In this document: in pieces, positions 22,644 through 35,385 of the stretch
Layout of the letters: every line of letters begins with the position of its first letter
Numbering within the stretch: position 1 is the stretch's first letter
Assembly: GCF_001522545.3 (NCBI RefSeq)
Contig: NC_031783.1
Span: forward strand, 7,279,433 to 7,343,432
DNA: 64,000 bases
Source of the DNA: Parus major
Taxonomy: Eukaryota > Chordata > Aves > Passeriformes > Paridae
Direction: 5' to 3'
The notes under the pieces: model-generated
The model's input: the letters and a program-made list of their open reading frames with translations, nothing else
The model's database searches: none
Told to the model about the DNA's origin: nothing
Program-made: the position numbers and the translations under genes

Positions 22644-25600
22644 ATTTGATACATATGTAAACTTTTTTTTTGCTTCTTTTTGCAACTTAGTAATTTCCCC
22701 TGGTGGAATAAAAAAATAAATAAGAAAAACATGGGAAAGATTTATCCTAATGTCTCTCTGCAACCCTTTAAAGAACAGTCATAAGGGCTTTATGACTATT
22801 TCTAGGAATTGCACTGATCTTACTGCCAGCAGAACATGCAGATTTCCACAACCAGCAAGATGAACAGAATTATACATCACATAGGTGCTCAGGAAGAAGC
22901 AACACACTGCCAGGAGCTATTAGGCCTGCAGTCAGGTGATATTTTTATGTCATGGATTCTCTCTAAGATCAAATGGGATGAGCAGACATTTATATCAGTT
23001 CCAGCTCCATGTTATTCTGGATGGTTATGGAGATGTGGAATCTGAATTTGATAAAATGAGAAATTCAAAATTTATTTTTCTACTGCAAATCTTTTATGTA
23101 AATGAACCTTCTGTGCTTACTAGTATGCTAAATACATCCTTCTTGGAAAATTCACCAGAAGGCCTCTGTCTTTTTCACACCAGAAGCACCCACCCAGTAA
23201 CACAACATAAAATAACCAGTTCCTGCTGCAGCGAAGGTGAAACTGCCTCTAATCTGTTACCATATCTGAGATGCTGAATTCTCTTTATAGAACAACCTTT
23301 GAAATCTATGCAGCTTCAGCCTTCCAATTCTCTGTTGTAAGTGCCAGTGCTTCCTGCTTGTGCTGCTGCCTCTACTGCTAGTGCCAATCCAGTGAGATGT
23401 GCAAGAAATACTTGAATTTTAGTAAAATAATGTATTTCAAGTTGACTGAAATTGTCAGTGTTTTTGCAAAGGCTTAATAAACATTAAATGCTGTTCTTTG
23501 GCTCTGTCTATCTTTAACTCATATGTGTATAAAAAAAGACAGATTTTATATAAAGTTCTTATGGGATCTTCAAGGACCACATGCAGCAAAAAGATCAACT
23601 TGTTATCACAGACCTTAACACAGCATCAGAGTAAAAACTAACCAGAGATGATTCACTCCCTTTAGAGTTTAATTACATGAAATCATCTGCCATTTCTGAA
23701 TAAGTTCAGAACAGAATTCCCATCTTCAAAGGCTTGTGCTGAAGCCAGTGGACTGCTATTAAAAAGATGCAAAATTTTGTTGTTATTATTTCTTTAGATA
23801 GTTAATATATTTGCAGAAGGAATGGAGGAATTCAGGTAAGAAAACTATATAAACTTTTCTAGAGAACAGAGGTCTTCACTCAGTAAATTTTGTGTGGGAT
23901 ACTCTTGGGAAGGAAATGGTTCAGAAGATTTAAGGCTGAAGGGAGTAATACATTCCACAACTGGAAGAGACACACCACCTCCGTTCCCTGCTGTAACTTC
24001 TTTTATATTTAGAATGAGGAGGAAGCTTTATGGAAAGATTTCAAGTTGAAAAATTCTGTTTCATAGACTTCATGGCCAACAGACAGAAAAAGGATCACTC
24101 AGTCTGAATCCTTGGGTAATGCAAAGCAAAGAGTTCTTCCTGAATCAAACCAGTCATGTCGAATCCAATGCCATCTTCTAGGAACTTATTCAAACTCTTC
24201 AAGTAACAGGTTTTTCTGTGTCTCAGAGAAATTATTTATATGTTCTTATGAAATTTTATTACCTACCTACATCAGTTTAGCCTTAACATTCCAATAAAAT
24301 GTTACTCCCTTTCTGACAAGATTTAAAGATTTGGTACAGCAGGCAAAGCCTTCTGTGTGCATGCAGTTGTAAGCAGAGTTTTTGTTTATTCCTTGGATAA
24401 ACTGTAATGTGTTTAGCTCTGTTAGCCCATTGCTGTATCATTCTTGAAGCTCATTTGCAAACCCTTTTTTTGCTGTGCAACCCCTAATTTGAAATGTAGA
24501 CAGTAATGCTGTATTAATCCCAGTGACTTTCACATATGCCTCAGATAATATTTGTTTCTATCTCTGCTTAATATTCCTGTTCTTAAACAGCCAAGGACTA
24601 TCTGACCTCTCTTAATATCCAAGTTGCACTAAGAATTCACATGCACTTCCTAGTCCACAATGTCTGAAGTTACTGTAATCCATTTTAAACAAGAACAAAG
24701 AATGCAGATTACACATATGTATGTGTGGCATATACTTTTCAACATCATCCACCCTAACAAACACTGCCTTCCCCTTTTTTTGTCAGTTTATTACTTTTTT
24801 GGAGTAGTACCTAAAAATCTTGCACCTTGTATCCAGAAAGAAAAACAATTTAATGCAAAGAATATAGTAGAATGTGTCATTCCCTGCTATGCAACACTAG
24901 TAGCAATTACACCTTTTTGTGCTGAAAGAAATCTTGGGCCTGGAAAAGCCTAATGAGGTGTGAAGTATGGTCAAAAAGAAATTGTCAAGGACAGCTCTGC
25001 TGTAGCTGCAGGTACATGAGAGAACTTCAGAAGCTGAAGAATGGGTGGTTTTGTTTGCTGTGTTCAGGGAAAACCAGTCGTGAAGTGGGGCTGTAAAACA
25101 GCAGAGGGAAAATGACAGCAGGTGAGTGTGCACACACCTGGGGGCCGTGTAAGTGATGGAACAGGGGACACCTATTCTAATGCTCCCCAATGCCAGAAGA
25201 CCTCAAAAATGGGATATTGATAAGTCCCCCTTTTCATTTTACATCCTCAAGACTGACAGAACCAGAGACCAAGAGGGAGCATGGATATGTAGCCTAGCAG
25301 GTAGTTCAGTCACCAGAGATATCAGGACAATGGGAGCTGACTGGGAATGAGAATTGTACCCTGTTCCTGTCACTGTGATTTATCCAGTTACAGCAGAACT
25401 AAAATGCATAAGCACCCAGATGGCTGTGATAAATACAGGGTTTGGCCCATATGGACTCAAACCATGCACACAAAGTTCTGCACGTGAGATCCTTTATCTG
25501 CTGAGGAAGTGTCAGCTTCATTCTGAATTGTGTGTCCTTCTTCAGGGTGTAACTTGGTGGCAGAGTAATCTAAGTTACAACTCTTCCCTGGAATTAGTAT

Positions 25601-28600
25601 TTTACTGTAACTAACATGCACTTAAGTGTGTGCATACATAAGAATAAACCTTCATTATCCTTTCCTTGATTTGCCAGGATAGCAACTTTCCTCTCATCTC
25701 TCAAATATTTGGGAAAGAAAATACAAGTTTTAATGATTCCTTTTTCTACTTCTAGTTATTTGTTTTTCCCTGCTCTCTGCTGGCCAGGAGAAAACTACCT
25801 CTGAGAGACTGGTGCCCTGTGGTATTCTTGTTTTGCCATTGCTTACACCTCTCTGGGAATTAAAAAACACCTTCACTTACCTACTAAGGGTGTTCAGCTG
25901 CTTCCATTTCATGCTTCACATACTTTTAGATCCAAAATGTAACCAGACTAATAAATGCAGCTAATTAGCCATGACATTCCAATGACACTGAAGGATTTTG
26001 TATTAGTTCTACATCTAATTCAGAATGGTCATCATACAGTAATGAATTATTATGTGTTCATAACTATACCTGATACATCATGGTAATTACCCATACAATG
26101 TTTTGCTTACTGTTTTGGGGCAGAAATTGGCCAAAAAATCCAATGGAACACGGGTACAAACATAGAGAGAAATTGAAATTGTAAAGAAACATTTCAGAAG
26201 TCAGGGCAATGACTCTATAGCTTCTAGTTCCAGTGAGGGGAATAGTGAAATGCCTGTTAGGATGCAGGGGTAATGGAGCACTGACACTGCACAGGGACAT
26301 GCACCAGCAGGACACTGGCACAGATTCTTTGGGTGCCTCACAGCTTGCAGGCAGTTTTGAGTTCTCTCTGTAAAATACCAACTGGTGTAGGTAAAATGGA
26401 AGCTTACAGAAAGTCACCTTTACATATTGGACTGTGTGAAATGAGAAAAGGCTCAGGCCCTGAGAAAGCTGTGCCTGGAGCTGTGTGCTGCTGTGGTTAC
26501 AAAATTTACACAGGATGTTTATTACTTCAAAATAGACATGCCCACATACATGCTGAAATATTACTTGTTGCCTGCTGTGTTTGCAAGTCTAAAATAGCCC
26601 AGACCAATTTATCTCAACATCTAAATTTACTGAACTCAAACCTCTGTTTTTCCTTTGTAGCCATGGACACCCATCACTGATGCAAAAGCCACCTGCATAG
26701 TGACTCACCTGCACAACAGTCAGTCCAGTCATACCACTGGACTTGGCTCCAAATGGTAAAAATAAGACTCTTACATAGGCAACTTCACTACCTGTGGTAC
26801 TAGTAATGTACCTGACAGATGCTATAACAGCTTTTTCTGTGAAATTTGTACCTTAAAAAGACAGTGAATGTAGAAAGAATTCACTAAGACAAAAGTAAAA
26901 TGGGAAATAAAAGTTTAGCCAAGTATGTTTCTGAAATCTCTGTTTAGGTCAGAATTGCAGATTTGAAGTGTACAGATTGTTTCCATTCTTTCTACCAGAC
27001 ATTTATGCCCTGACTCTTTGCTGCTGCATCTCCTAAATTTGTGCTGTGTATTCTGACCTTCTATATAAAAAGTAGCTGAGATAAATCTAAGTAAGTCATG
27101 TCTGCCATGGGGCATCTGTGATGTCTGACAGAGGCCAGAGAGCAAGAGACAGGAGAATGGAATTGCAAACTGTTCCTGCCCAGCTATAGCTCCTGGTGGC
27201 AGGATTTAGTGAGAAATGGGAACTGAAACCGTCAGGGAAAATGACTGCAAGAGCAAAGTGCACCTCAAAGTAATCTCTACCAGGCATTATTCTATGAGCA
27301 GTGAGAAGAGACCGAATTTTTCTATTTTCTGCATTAACATTGCTTTCAACAGAAGAAAAACAGCCTTCATGAGTAAAGGAATGCATTTATAATTTATATT
27401 GCTAGGTCCACTGAAGGACATTATCAGTAGGAGAGAAAATTAATTCCACTGACAAATGCAGCAGCAGCAATGCTCCAGTCAAAGTAACAAAAATTCTGAT
27501 ATTACATTAGCAAAAAAATTGATACATATTTGGGCCCTACTCTTGCAAACACTTTAGTGCAAATGACCTCAGCAGGTGGCTACAACACACCTGTTCATAC
27601 ATGCAGAACTCTGTAGAACTGGATCCTTACTGGATTTTGTGACTTTTCAAAATGGACAGGTAAAAACTTCCTAATTACAATAAATCACCTTATATATTCT
27701 TTGCTTTGTGCAAGTAAATTCTTTTCACACAAGTTTCTGGCTAGTGGGTGTTTTTCAGCCATACTAACTAAAGCAGAGCTTTAAATATTCAACTAATTCT
27801 ATGATAACTCCCTCATCTCGAAACAATGCAGCTGGGTTGTAATTACCTAAAAAATTTGAAAGGATGGTTTGAAATTAAATAGTCCTCAGATCCACTAAAA
27901 ATTAGCCCTTCTCCCCGATCAGCCTGTTTCCCTTAGTCCCACTCTCATCCAGATCCCAGATGGACTCTTATTCCTCCCACACTTACGTTCCTCACTTCTA
28001 CCAGTGAGTCAGTCCAGCCCACCCCAGCAGACAGCTGCACTGTCACCCAAAATCAGCTGTGCAGAGTCCTGCCACCAGCTTTTCTGCTTGACTCACAGCT
28101 CTGTTTGGGCTCTGCCTCTAAAGTCCAAAGCCAGCGAGGATGAGGGACTGCACAGCCAACAAGAGCTGTTCCAGCACGTCTGGTGCTCAATTCATGGCAT
28201 ATCTCTGGGGAGCACCGCTGACAGAGAAAAATCAGAGTGCCCTGAAGATGTCCTAAAACTGTCAGCTCATCTTGTTGGCTAATTCCAGTTCTCAGGAAGA
28301 CAAGTAGAGAATTTTTCAGATACAATTTTAAAAGCAATGTGGAGGTTTTGTCGCCTCCGGCATGTGAAGCAGTCCTCAAACCAAATTGTTCACACAATAG
28401 CATCAATGTGTGCCAGTCCAATTAGTAAGTGTATCAGTGAATCCAGAGGTGGTATTTATGAAGTGTTGATGATTAAGGACAAGACTTTGCAGGCAAAAAG
28501 TAGGTTACAAACAAATCAGCTTTACCAGTATTCACCCAGAGTACCCCAGGATTCTTTATAGATGAGGGAAAAAGTGCTAAACCCCTGATTTGCTGTGGGA

Positions 28601-29162
28601 CACTGGACAACCTGCCCAACTCCTGCTTCATTGTCTTTATGTCAGAAATTACACTACTGACAATAAAGTGCAATGTGATCTCGCTAGGAAAGGTAGTCTC
28701 CAACTGTAAAATGCTCTTCAGAGACTTCATCCATCTAACCTCCCCTACAATAAAAGAAAAAACTTAGGAATAACAATAATAATCACCACACTTGTGTTTC
28801 CTGCAAAGTCATTTCCTTTATTCCCAGCAGACTGCATAAGCAGCAAAGCTGAATGCTGATGAAAAATGAGAGACACAAAATCTCATCTCTTGTTTGAGTA
28901 CTGTCCTCTGGCTTCTGGCAATGTGATGATGGAATGAGTGTCATTCCAGTCAGTGCAGGACTTTTAGGAATGCCAAAGGCTGCATGCACAGGAACCTGAG
29001 ATGTGTTAGAGTGCAAAAGCCGCGAGTGGCTGTGGATGTTACCACTACACCCCAGCTGCTCAGGTCAGAAATGTGCTCAGCGCTGCAGCGGCACAGGATG
29101 GACAGTCCTGCCATGCCCTGGCAGTGAGCGGATTTCCCAAATCTCGCCTGCTTGAGTGGTTT

Positions 29163-29199
29163 GGCCGGGCAGGGCAGGGCAGGGATGGGCAGGGATGGG
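29163..29199 (+). repeat. G-rich minisatellite start, (GGGCA)n-like
   Basis: GGGCA and GGGATGGGCA units repeat up to the first N of the gap. The repeat very likely continues into the gap and may be why the assembly broke. Confidence 0.8.
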
Positions 29200-29734
29200 N
29201 NNNNNNNNNNNNNNNNNNNNNNNNNNNNNNNNNNNNNNNNNNNNNNNNNNNNNNNNNNNNNNNNNNNNNNNNNNNNNNNNNNNNNNNNNNNNNNNNNNNN
29301 NNNNNNNNNNNNNNNNNNNNNNNNNNNNNNNNNNNNNNNNNNNNNNNNNNNNNNNNNNNNNNNNNNNNNNNNNNNNNNNNNNNNNNNNNNNNNNNNNNNN
29401 NNNNNNNNNNNNNNNNNNNNNNNNNNNNNNNNNNNNNNNNNNNNNNNNNNNNNNNNNNNNNNNNNNNNNNNNNNNNNNNNNNNNNNNNNNNNNNNNNNNN
29501 NNNNNNNNNNNNNNNNNNNNNNNNNNNNNNNNNNNNNNNNNNNNNNNNNNNNNNNNNNNNNNNNNNNNNNNNNNNNNNNNNNNNNNNNNNNNNNNNNNNN
29601 NNNNNNNNNNNNNNNNNNNNNNNNNNNNNNNNNNNNNNNNNNNNNNNNNNNNNNNNNNNNNNNNNNNNNNNNNNNNNNNNNNNNNNNNNNNNNNNNNNNN
29701 NNNNNNNNNNNNNNNNNNNNNNNNNNNNNNNNNN
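29200..29734. other. Assembly gap (535 N)
   Basis: A run of N inside a CpG island. The canonical first coding exon of BMERB1 (human MELKQSLSTHLEAEK...) was not found in visible sequence and may be here. Confidence 0.99.
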
Positions 29735-29948
29735 GGTCCCGGCTCATGTTGGCGGGGCGAGGCCACCTCGGGTTTCTCGGGGACGAGGGTTCGTGTGACC
29801 ATTTTGCCCTCTGAGGCCGGTGCTTTGCGAGGGGGCAGTGTCGGGGACGCAGCTGGAGTGTGGCAGGCACAGGGCAGCTGAGCCGGTGCGGCTCGGGCGC
29901 TCCAGCCTTTCCCTGCGGCACTGGCGGCGCGCTCCGCCAAGAGGAGCG

Positions 29949-30006
29949 ATGAGCCGCTGGCCGAGGGAGGATCGCTGGGACGTTTGCTCTCCCCCGTGTT
30001 TAGTAG
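29949..30006 (+). other. Candidate alternative first coding exon of BMERB1
   Basis: An ATG at 29949 opens 19 codons (MSRWPREDRWDVCSPPCLV) plus one base before a possible donor, TAG|GTGGGA at 30007. The phase is exactly that required by the BMERB1 exon at 52168, and joining them creates an Asp codon followed by QLDIIS. This is not the human N-terminus and no transcript supports it. Phase agreement alone has a one-in-three chance. Confidence 0.25.
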
Positions 30007-33000
30007 GTGGGATTTAATATAGAGATTTTCATAAATATTGGTAGTCTTTAGTGTGTTTCATATTTGGAAAGCAGTGATGACTGCCACTTTATTGCCTCGT
30101 TGTCTCGGGCAGAGGGTGCAGCAGTACAGCACTTATTTCACACCTTCAGTGCTTGCACTGTATTGATGAGCTCAACAAATGTTCTGTGCTAGGAGAGATT
30201 TCATGAAATCATAATTTTCCGGGAAGCAGCAATTGACATAACCCGTCCAAAGTGCCGATGGAAAGAGTAGTTAAAAAAGATAGATCACTAGCAATTCACA
30301 TTATCCGTGGGACCTTGTTGTCTCTAAGATACCAGCTATTATTCTTCAACTGGCAGAACTGTCTTCTTTGCAATCTAATAAGCCTGCAAACCCTTTATAA
30401 TTTTTCAGGTAACCACTGAGGCAAGGGATCTTGAAAAGCTAGTCATGAAAACTCTACTAGACAGTATCAAGGAAAATATTTCTAAGTTTCATCAAGTGTT
30501 TGATTTGGTCAGAGGAACAGAAGCTTTGTGTGCTATCTGTTGTGACACCTTTAACTTGGCTGGTGCTGGGGTTGCTGGTATCCTTGGTTCCTCACCCATC
30601 TTTTGGTGTGCATCATGAAGTCTCACCTGGATGTTTTTAAACATGGCATGGCTTTGCAGCACCTTGGTGGCAGGTTTTAGCCAGTGCATCCACTATGTTT
30701 ACTCTCCAGAGAGTGCTGTGTTCTGGAATGATACTTCACCTCTAGTTTCAGTTTATCATGGCTATGTTATTGTCTACCATATGCTGATGACAGGGTGTAA
30801 TTCTCCAACTGATGCTTCAGTTGCAGTGTTGGTTTTGTTGCAGTGCCTGGCACAGATTCAGGACTGAGAAACTCCACACTTTCTAAAATGGAATCGAAAA
30901 CTGAAATCACTGTTGACTGAGTTGGTTGAGTCAGACACATGCAACAGTTTTGCAGGTTCTCTGACACGATACAGACGTGCTTTTTTTGTTCTCATAAGTG
31001 TGTCTGGTTTTGTTCCAGCACTCAGGAGCTGAGTGCAGTGCAGCACTTGTAGTAATAATACTAATACTACTAGCAATAACTGGTATCCTGAGATGCCAGG
31101 AAAGGTTATGTCTTGCACGCTTTGGACAAAAGGTGATCTGTTTGGCAGAGAGCAATGTGCAGGCTGAGAGGAAGATCTGATCTGCTCAAAATTATGTGTT
31201 CAGCATTGAACTGCCACCCAAATCACAGCTTGATACCCAGCACCAGAGTGGGCTGCTGGCAGGACTAGGACCCAATGTCCAGGTGTGCACCCTGGCTCTG
31301 CTCTGAGCTGCCCTTCTACACACTCCTTTCTTTTTAATGAGAATATTTCTCTGTGTATAATTATTTAGATAGGAATAGGAATTAATCTAGAGACCATAAT
31401 CTGTTCTTTGAAAAGCAGAAAATTACTAGATTATATATTTGAGTAATTGATTTCTTTTGTTTGCTGTTAGGCTGCAGCTTTCTTTAAATACTGTGGAAAA
31501 TGCTATTTATAGCATTATAGCTGGTTTAGATGATTCCTGCCTATCTTTCCTATTTAAATGCTAACACTGACTTCTGGTCACACTTTTGCATTGATTTAAA
31601 ATAAATAGATCTTACTGTTTACTGTAATGCTTCCTTACAGTCATCCTAAATTGCATGGCATGATGACAGTAGTAGCCAGACTGTCTGTGAAAGAGCTGAA
31701 AAACTGTCATCCCTTCTTTTACCAATGTTAACAATTAGCCTTTGGTATTTGCATATTGTTTGCAATATGAAATACTCGCTAAGAGTATTAACAAAAGCAG
31801 AAGTTTATTACTGCATATGAATTTGCCCTTTTTACTCTGAGGATTTGTTGTATTAAATCAGGATGTCTTTGGAGGCAGAAGTTGTGTATCTGTACAGCAC
31901 TGCACAACAGAGTGCTGCTCCCTGTCAGTGCCTGGTGATGTGAGGGCAGTCTTATCACAAGAGAATGGACATCCTGATTATGTCCATTACAGGGAGAACG
32001 GACGTCATGAATGTAGGATATTTTCTCTTCAATTTGGAGTGGAAAGGGAGCTCTGTGCCAAGTTCTCTGTCCGTGGTACTGAAAGCATTGCTGGGTTTTG
32101 GATATGAACGAAGATGTGTTAATTCACAGCAATGGAATGTACCTCATGCATATTTCTACCCTACGATGGCTTCCTTCAGCCAGGTTATCAGTGGAGTTAA
32201 GCTGGTTCAGGGTAGCTGAGGATGTGATGCCCTGACCGTGTCAGGATCTCTCAGGATTAGCTGTGCAAGCTAAATATGAAGGAGATTGTTTAGAGGTGTC
32301 TCTTTAACAAGTCCCTGAAGCCTTTCTCTTCACATACAGGGGGGAATTTCCAAGGACTAGAGAACACTAAAAATGGTGGTTTACTATGTACAGGGCAACT
32401 CATCTGTTTTCTAGTGCATGTAAAAGACAAGCTTATGAATTGTCAGGCTTGTATAATAGTAACAACATGGTTACAGCCTTTCCAGTAAATGATTTTTACA
32501 ACACAGTCTTGGGGAGCCTGCTCTGAAGCCAAGCACTCGAGCACTTTGGTCAGTCCTTATTACTGAGTGCACAGCTTCATTTAGAATCATCTGTCTTGCC
32601 ATTGGCAGAGGCTCATAATGCCCTGATTAAATAACTGCACACACACCAGGCAAAGAGCCACAGAGAAACAAAGCAGTTTTTCACTGTCCTTTTGGATACT
32701 GCACTTCTCAGATACATTTCTGCTGAGCTTTTCTGTCCTCTTGCAGTTTGTATGAGGGCTGGAGCTAAATGCAAAATTCACCATGAATCCTCCAGCTTGA
32801 GTCAGCGTAAGGAAGCAGAAATGACAGAAAACTGCAAAGGTTATGTTTTGATGCAATTTTGTGCACCATGAAACTTGTTTATTATTTTCATTTGAAAGGT
32901 AACTCAGCATTGGAGGTGAGCTGCCACACTCCTGTATTGCAGAGATCCACCTTTTTGGCTGTTCTGGAATATGAAGTGGAGAAAAGAGGAAAGGGGCCCT

Positions 33001-33320
33001 GTTACAGCTCGGTACTCAAGAAGCTGGAGATTCCCATCATGAGATTCAGTAGTAGCATGAAGCTTTCACAGGTAGCTTTGCTTGCTCTCCCTTCTTGCTG
33101 TGAGTGTTATAGCACAGGTTCTGTCCAGGCCAGGACCTGTGAGAGCGCTCCAGAACAGCACCAGTGGGGTGAATCTAGTTCTGAGATCACTCTAATTTGT
33201 TCCAACAGCAGAAAGATAGAACAGGTCCCAGGTTCACTGAGATCCTGGGCTGACAAGTGTGAAAACTTATTTCACCATATTCACTTCGACTTCAAAATCT
33301 TTCTAAGCTTGTTAGCCAGG

Positions 33321-33366
33321 AAGACTCTTGTTTGTATTTACAGAAAGACTCTTGTTTGTATTTACA
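33321..33366 (+). repeat. 24-bp tandem duplication
   Basis: The same 22 bases (aagactcttgtttgtattta + ca) occur at 33321-33342 and 33345-33366, two bases apart. Confidence 0.9.
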
Positions 33367-33643
33367 TGCTCTGGTGCTGAGCACTGAAATCACGGGCTAT
33401 TTAATAATTTGTTTCTTGCGTCTGGTAGTTAAATATTCAAACAAATACCTTTGGACCTTCCTTCATAACACCCACACCCCATACTGCACAGACATCCACA
33501 AACCCATGTTGGTGCTTTGCATAAAAACTTCCTGTTACTTCAACACCTCCCCAGTGAGTCAGGGATGCAGCATGACCCTGCCTATCATATTCTCCTGTTC
33601 TCATAATGCTGTTCCCCAAGCTCATCATGTTTCCACTCTGATT

Positions 33644-33695
33644 TTAAAAAGAAAAAAACAACAAACAAAACAAAACAAAAAGAAAGAAAAATAAA
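33644..33695 (+). repeat. A-rich simple repeat (AAAC/AAAAG units)
   Basis: An A-rich tract of AAAC, AAAAC and AAAG units. It has no clear retroposed body upstream. Confidence 0.75.
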
Positions 33696-34934
33696 GTTTC
33701 AGAGGCATAAAAATAACTTATATGACCTAACCACAACTGCTGTTCCTTCACAGTCATGCCCTTGTCTTACTGTAAATTCCCCATAATTGGTAATTGTGTC
33801 TATTACAGGCAACAAAAGACACAAAACAAATTAGACTTATTCAGACTATCTATTAAATAGGTGGGAAAGAGGCTAACTGAAGGATATACACAGTTATGCT
33901 TCTTTTTATAGAAACAGCAAGAATGCTGAAGGTCTGAACATGGGCTTCAAACAGAGAATGTAATTAATATTCTTTCCATGTTTCCATTTAAAAAAAACCC
34001 AAACCCAGAACTGTGTAAAATTTTTGAAAGAGAGTGACCAAAAAATTGAAAGTGACAATAAAACATTTATAGTGAACCTTAGACCCTTTTAGAAAATATC
34101 AGACAAAATATTGTCATCAACAAAGACAACTGATTCTAAGGATGCTTCCAGTTCTAGATTTTTACCTTGCTCATTATTTTTAATATTAACATATTTGTAT
34201 GGTATTTCAAGAGGAAAAGCAGCCGAATCTGATCTGTGGAACCAAGACAGAACTCCCACACTGAAAATCAGAAAGGCTTTTCTAGAAAGGATTGAGGTTG
34301 TTTTCTATAGAATATTTGCAAAACTCACCTGCTTTGATGGCAAGCAGATGGCTCTAAAATTCCCCTACACAGCTTTGTGTTTTTCTAAGTCAATGGTGAT
34401 TTTGGCTAGCAGTGTGCACCTAAAATGTACCATATAATAACCTCCACCAGGTCATTGCTGCATCCCCTGTAGCTCATGAAGGAAGGCTGTAACTTGGGTT
34501 TTCATTTACTTCACAAAGAGCCCAGGAAATGACTGGCAGAGCGAGACTAATCCAGTTTATACTGTTACACACATTGCCTCATTTTTCTAATTCCCCCTCC
34601 CACAGCTGGTTGCTCCAGGCAGCTACTGAGACAAAGGAGGAAAAGGGAGAACTGGAAATACTTTAGTGCCTCAGAGTGCATTCCTACTAAAATATTGGTC
34701 AACAGTGGGGGGAACTGTGACTTAAAGCAGCTTTTTCCAGGTGATATTTCATGTGGGTGTCTCAGGGCCGCAGAACAGAAATATACCAGTTAATGGGCCA
34801 CCCTTGCTCCCATAGTCTCCCTACCACATTTCATGAGTTTTGCCCTTCCTTCACGTTTTTTGTCTGGCTACGTGTGTCCAGGGTTACTCAACAAAAATGT
34901 ACAGCTTATTTACTGCCTAACTTGTCCCAAGTGT

Positions 34935-35385
34935 CCAGAAGGACAACCAAAATCCATCCTGATGTAATCAAAGACAAAGGGGCTGAGAGGAGCAAAGAAA
35001 GGCTGAGGGAGCTGGGGCTGTTCAGCCTCAAGAAGAGATGGCTGAGAGGGAACCCCACCAATGTCTGTCAGTGTGAGCGGGGAGGGCTCAGAGCAGGGAC
35101 CGGGCTCTGCTCCCTGGGGCCCAGCAATGGCACAGGAGGTACGGGCAGGAACTGATGCCCAGGAAGCTCCACCTGAAAACGAGGAAGAACTTCTTCCCTG
35201 TGAGTGACCGAGCACTGGGACAGATTGTCCAGAGAGGCTGTGGAGTCTCCCTGGCTGGAGATATCCAGAACTGTCTGGACACAGTCCTGTGCTGTGCGCT
35301 CTGGGATGACCCTGCCTGAGCAGGGAAGCAGCATCAGATGAGCCCTGTGGTCCCTTCCAACCTGACCCAGTCTGTGTAATTCTGG
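34935..35385 (+). mobile_element. CR1 LINE 3' end, sense orientation
   Basis: Recognisable CR1 3' region: gaggctgagggagctgggg-type start (ggctgagggagctggggctg), ggaagctccacctgaaaac, gaggaagaacttcttccctg, then gtggtcccttccaacctgac and a terminal tgtaattctg. It is 5'-truncated and diverged, with internal differences from the full consensus as I know it. The ORFs across it are not reverse transcriptase. Confidence 0.9.

Larger units (their letters stand above)
20161..29080. other. Intergenic DNA, MPV17L to BMERB1 island
   Basis: About 9 kb of AT-rich sequence with only short ORFs (up to 122 aa) that show no recognisable features. It contains one CR1 fragment and a TA microsatellite. No exon of a known gene was recognised. 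Confidence 0.6.
29080..29965 (+). promoter_or_regulatory. CpG island with gap, putative BMERB1 promoter
   Basis: GC-rich, CpG-containing sequence on both sides of the gap at 29200-29734. It is the only such island between MPV17L and the BMERB1 exon at 52168, on the correct side for a plus-strand promoter. Assignment to BMERB1 rests on position only. Confidence 0.55.

Noticed and set aside
28950..29940. Long ORFs on both strands across the 29 kb gap
   Set aside because: Same cause: most of the length is N, and the flanks are repeat or CpG island.
32859..33380. 173-aa plus-strand ORF
   Set aside because: No recognisable features. It ends across a 24-bp tandem duplication and a CR1-poor intronic region; most likely chance.
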